Positions 61,701-64,000 of a DNA stretch of 64,000 nt are shown piece after piece; the stretch's first letter is position 1, and each line of letters begins with the position of its first letter. The stretch spans positions 310,001 through 374,000 of the forward strand of contig NZ_JACNYL010000002.1 in NCBI RefSeq assembly GCF_014692525.1, given 5' to 3'. Source of the stretch: Sphingobacterium chuzhouense (GTDB lineage: Bacteria; Bacteroidota; Bacteroidia; Sphingobacteriales; Sphingobacteriaceae). Position numbers and translations under genes: made by a program. The notes below the pieces were generated by a model. It was not told the origin of the DNA, ran no database searches, and worked only from the letters and a program-made list of their open reading frames with translations.

Positions 61701-63623
61701 CTACCAACCAGGGTTTTGTACCAGATTCTTATTGATGATCAATGAACTTTCTTTCAAAGGCCACAAATAGCTTTTCTTTTTAAATGATTGGCTAAAAAGT
61801 AAGACGGTCTGATAATATGGCACGGTCTCGCTCTGGTTTATATCCCATCCTATGATCTGTTGGCTCAACACTGTTTCTGCCCTTTTCCAGCGCAACAGAT
61901 CCCAATAGCGTGTTCCTTCGAACGCCATTTCAATTAACCGCTCATGTCTGATGATATCTCTGAAACCTTCCTTTGTCAAGTGTTTGCCCTGTGTTCTTAC
62001 TTCGGGCAATGACCAGGATTCTTCTACATCGGGGATTCCGGCTCGTCTACGAACCAAGTTAATCCAATGGTAGGCTTCCGCTGTCGGGCCATTTACCTCG
62101 TTTAGCGCTTCCGCACAATACAAGTATAGGTCGGACAATCGGATTTCGGGGAAAGGATATTGCTGTACGGAATAAACGCCACTAGTCTGCAAAACACTCC
62201 GATAATCAATTAATTTTTTGGTGTAGTAGCCTGTAATGGAATGTTCGTCTGCTCTTCTTTTACCGGCAAGCTGACCCGACTTCGCTTCCAAATGCCAAGG
62301 CGTTTCTCTATCATAATTTCCGTTTCCCCACCATATCCCACCATCAAATCCCAAATCTGCATAGAAACGTGGTTCCCGGTCAAAATTCAACTTGGCTGTT
62401 GTATAATAGGGTTTTATATGATATTTATCCTCCTCGCCGGCCTCCTGTAACTGGTATCGATCTGTATAATGCCAGGAAAGATCTTCGTCAATGGGCAAAC
62501 CGTTCTTGGTATAGAACATTTCCGCGACCTTCAAGGATGGCGCCCATTGCCCCTTAGGCCTGGAACTTCCGTTGGTCATGACGGAGGCAGGATCGACAAA
62601 AGGTTGGGCATAGCGTTGGATCCAATTGACCATGCTATTATTAAAACCCCATATAATTTCGGAATTCCATTTTTCGGTAATTGCCGCCCGTATGTCCATC
62701 TGCGTCTTTAGCTCTGGTCCGAGATTGTAGGTATTAACAGCTGGGCTAAAGTAGTGCAGTTGATTTCCGTTACTGTGAATCATTTCGATGGCGTCAATAC
62801 ATGCCTGAGCGGCTTTCTCCCATTTTTCGGGCATGTAGACCGAATTAAAAAGATGCACACCTCTTTTATCCACAAAATTGGCATAGTCTGGATTACCATT
62901 GAACAATGGACTTGCTGCTGTCACCAATACTCTAGCTTTTAGCGCCAATGCGATAGGTTTTGTGATCCGTCCGATCTCGTTTACTTGGTCGACGATCGTC
63001 GTGGGAAGCGTGAGTACCGACTCATCAAGCAAATTAACAACATAGTTAAATACATCGTCTACAGGATCCCTAAAAACTTGTGCTTCCTCGGGTGTAACCG
63101 ATATAGGCAGATTAACATCCGTAATCGGCACAGGACCATACATTCGGAGCAGAAACCAATGGTAATAAGCTTTTAAAAATTTCACTTCGCCTATCCACCT
63201 ATCTTTTTCCATCTCATCCATGTCGGGTACCAAATGGATATTTTCCAAAAAGATATTGCAGTCGCGAATAGCACGAAACATACTCTTCCCCCCTTTAGCT
63301 CCATCCCAATAGTTCAGATAGGGATCTGTGATATTCTGGTTCCCGCGCGCCACCTCCCAGACATCCGAGGGCTGGGCGTAATAGGCCGTAATATACGGAT
63401 AGAAAAACCAAATTTCATCACCGCTCAAAAAACCTGGATTGCTTTCATGTACGCCTAAATCCGGTAAATAGGAGTAACAGGTAAACAAGTATTTTTCGGC
63501 TTCATTGCGCAAAGCAAATGCATGTTCGACTGTCGAAATATTATCCGGTATCATATCCAGATAATTACAGGACGATGTTATTCCCAGCATTGCTATCAAT
63601 ATATATGTCTTTATTCTCTTCAT
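61701..63623 (-). CDS. SusD/RagB family outer-membrane lipoprotein
   Basis: A 640-residue nutrient-binding lipoprotein. The signal ends with lipobox TSSC near residue 19. The SusD-like N-terminal part includes YLFTCYSYLPDL and AIRDCNIFLENIHLVPDMDE, then GEVKFLKAYYHWFLLRMYGP. The RagB/SusD C-terminal signature is EIRLSDLYLYCAEALNEVNG, RRRAGIPDV and RHERLIEMAFEGTRYWDLLRW. It caps the SusC barrel and selects the glycan. The mature length is a little above the family average. The spacing to SusC is 20 bases. Confidence 0.96.
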   Translation of the reverse strand: MKRIKTYILIAMLGITSSCNYLDMIPDNISTVEHAFALRNEAEKYLFTCYSYLPDLGVHESNPGFLSGDEIWFFYPYITAYYAQPSDVWEVARGNQNITDPYLNYWDGAKGGKSMFRAIRDCNIFLENIHLVPDMDEMEKDRWIGEVKFLKAYYHWFLLRMYGPVPITDVNLPISVTPEEAQVFRDPVDDVFNYVVNLLDESVLTLPTTIVDQVNEIGRITKPIALALKARVLVTAASPLFNGNPDYANFVDKRGVHLFNSVYMPEKWEKAAQACIDAIEMIHSNGNQLHYFSPAVNTYNLGPELKTQMDIRAAITEKWNSEIIWGFNNSMVNWIQRYAQPFVDPASVMTNGSSRPKGQWAPSLKVAEMFYTKNGLPIDEDLSWHYTDRYQLQEAGEEDKYHIKPYYTTAKLNFDREPRFYADLGFDGGIWWGNGNYDRETPWHLEAKSGQLAGKRRADEHSITGYYTKKLIDYRSVLQTSGVYSVQQYPFPEIRLSDLYLYCAEALNEVNGPTAEAYHWINLVRRRAGIPDVEESWSLPEVRTQGKHLTKEGFRDIIRHERLIEMAFEGTRYWDLLRWKRAETVLSQQIIGWDINQSETVPYYQTVLLFSQSFKKKSYLWPLKESSLIINKNLVQNPGW

Positions 63624-63643
63624 GATTTACTTATTTCGATTAG

Positions 63644-64000
63644 CTAAAAAGAAATCTGCGCGCCAATATTAACCACGCGTTGAACGGGATACCCCAGACC
63701 ATCCCCCGCCATTTCGACATCCCATAATTTAAAACCACTCCACACCCATAAATTGGTGCCGCTTAAATAGAATCTAGCTTTTGTCAGCTTAATCCGTTCT
63801 GTAATACGTTGTGGCAATGTATAGCCAAGTTCTGCGTTTTTGAGACGTAAAAAAGCTCCGTTTCGCATAAACCATGTACTGGTTTGGTTAGTATTGGGAT
63901 GTAAGCTCGTACTTAGACGTGGCCATAACGCATAAGGATCGGGATTATCTTCTGACCAATAGTCATCCGCATAAGCTTTCAAAACATGATTCTTAAGCTG
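63644..64000 (-). CDS. SusC/RagA TonB-linked outer-membrane protein (3' end)
   Basis: The frame is open to the right edge, so only the last 118 or so residues are present. They show the C-terminal end of a SusC barrel: NQTSTWFMRNGAFLRLKNAE, then LGYTLPQRI, a strand with RFYLSGTNLWVWSGFKLWDV, and the closing GYPVQRVVNIGAQISF. This is the pore partner of the following SusD. Anti-sigma/ECF or hybrid two-component regulators, if any, would lie beyond the window. Confidence 0.95.
   Translation of the reverse strand, partial: QLKNHVLKAYADDYWSEDNPDPYALWPRLSTSLHPNTNQTSTWFMRNGAFLRLKNAELGYTLPQRITERIKLTKARFYLSGTNLWVWSGFKLWDVEMAGDGLGYPVQRVVNIGAQISF

Overview
The window looks like a chromosomal segment of a Bacteroidota bacterium, most likely family Sphingobacteriaceae (Sphingobacterium, Olivibacter, Pedobacter group). 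The evidence is a SusC/SusD pair with DUF4959/5126/5000 and DUF4998 lipoproteins, paired DUF3857 transglutaminase-fold proteins, a 7TM-HD (PgpH-type) protein, a fused SpmA-SpmB carrier, and the Bacteroidota promoter pattern (TTTG, about 17-19 bases, TAnnTTTG) in front of all tRNA units. Genus assignment is inference; no rRNA is present.

Layout. 1-4 kb: tail of a zinc-dependent phospholipase C/S1-P1-like gene, then a MocR regulator divergent from a BtuB-like TonB receptor. 4-6 kb: a cluster of uncharacterised proteins (unknown, DUF4407, DUF4342). 6-9.4 kb: FMN reductase, thioredoxin, and a sulfur operon (metallo-beta-lactamase/rhodanese protein plus two half-size YeeE/YedE transporters). 9.6-13.3 kb: a tight three-gene operon of an N-formylglutamate-amidohydrolase-like protein, a QEGLA/MATCAP-type metallopeptidase and a glutathione-synthetase-like ATP-grasp ligase; this is the best candidate for an undescribed system here. 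13.3-15.6 kb: a HAD-GT20 fusion that reads as glucosylglycerol-phosphate synthase/phosphatase rather than a trehalose enzyme. 15.8-20.2 kb: small unknown protein, secreted lipase, OmpA lipoprotein, divergent GH144-like secreted protein.

20.4-31 kb holds five tRNAs in four transcription units (Gly-GCC with Leu-TAA, Ser-TGA, Arg-TCT, Ser-GCT), a DUF3857 pair, aconitase, ribulose-phosphate epimerase and the PgpH-type protein. The two tRNA-Ser genes share an identical 34-base terminator in inverted orientation. A short YggS-like gene remnant follows tRNA-Ser(GCT), then GNAT, methyltransferase and patatin genes. 33.8-43.2 kb is mainly core: SpmAB fusion, mgsA, coaA, MscS, accA, deacetylase, ychF, TauE/SafE, DUF72. 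43.2-51.5 kb: MFS, dienelactone hydrolase, NlpC/P60 with a TPR protein, UspA, AraC regulator divergent from an arabinose-isomerase-like protein, and a metallophosphoesterase lipoprotein. 51.5-55.4 kb: overlapping operon guaA, periplasmic-binding-type lipoprotein, RsmB-like methyltransferase.

56.2-64 kb is a polysaccharide-utilisation-type operon on the minus strand, entered from beyond the right edge: SusC (partial), SusD, a DUF4959/5126/5000 lipoprotein, a DUF4998 lipoprotein, a Tat-exported FAD-dependent oxidoreductase and a translationally coupled unknown protein. No glycoside hydrolase is visible in it.

Once tRNAs are counted, no gene-free stretch exceeds 300 bases. The longest gaps (24860-25094, 15579-15843, 31176-31271) are AT-rich and show nothing beyond the promoters, palindrome and remnant listed. 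No CRISPR array, rRNA, transposase, integrase or phage gene was seen.
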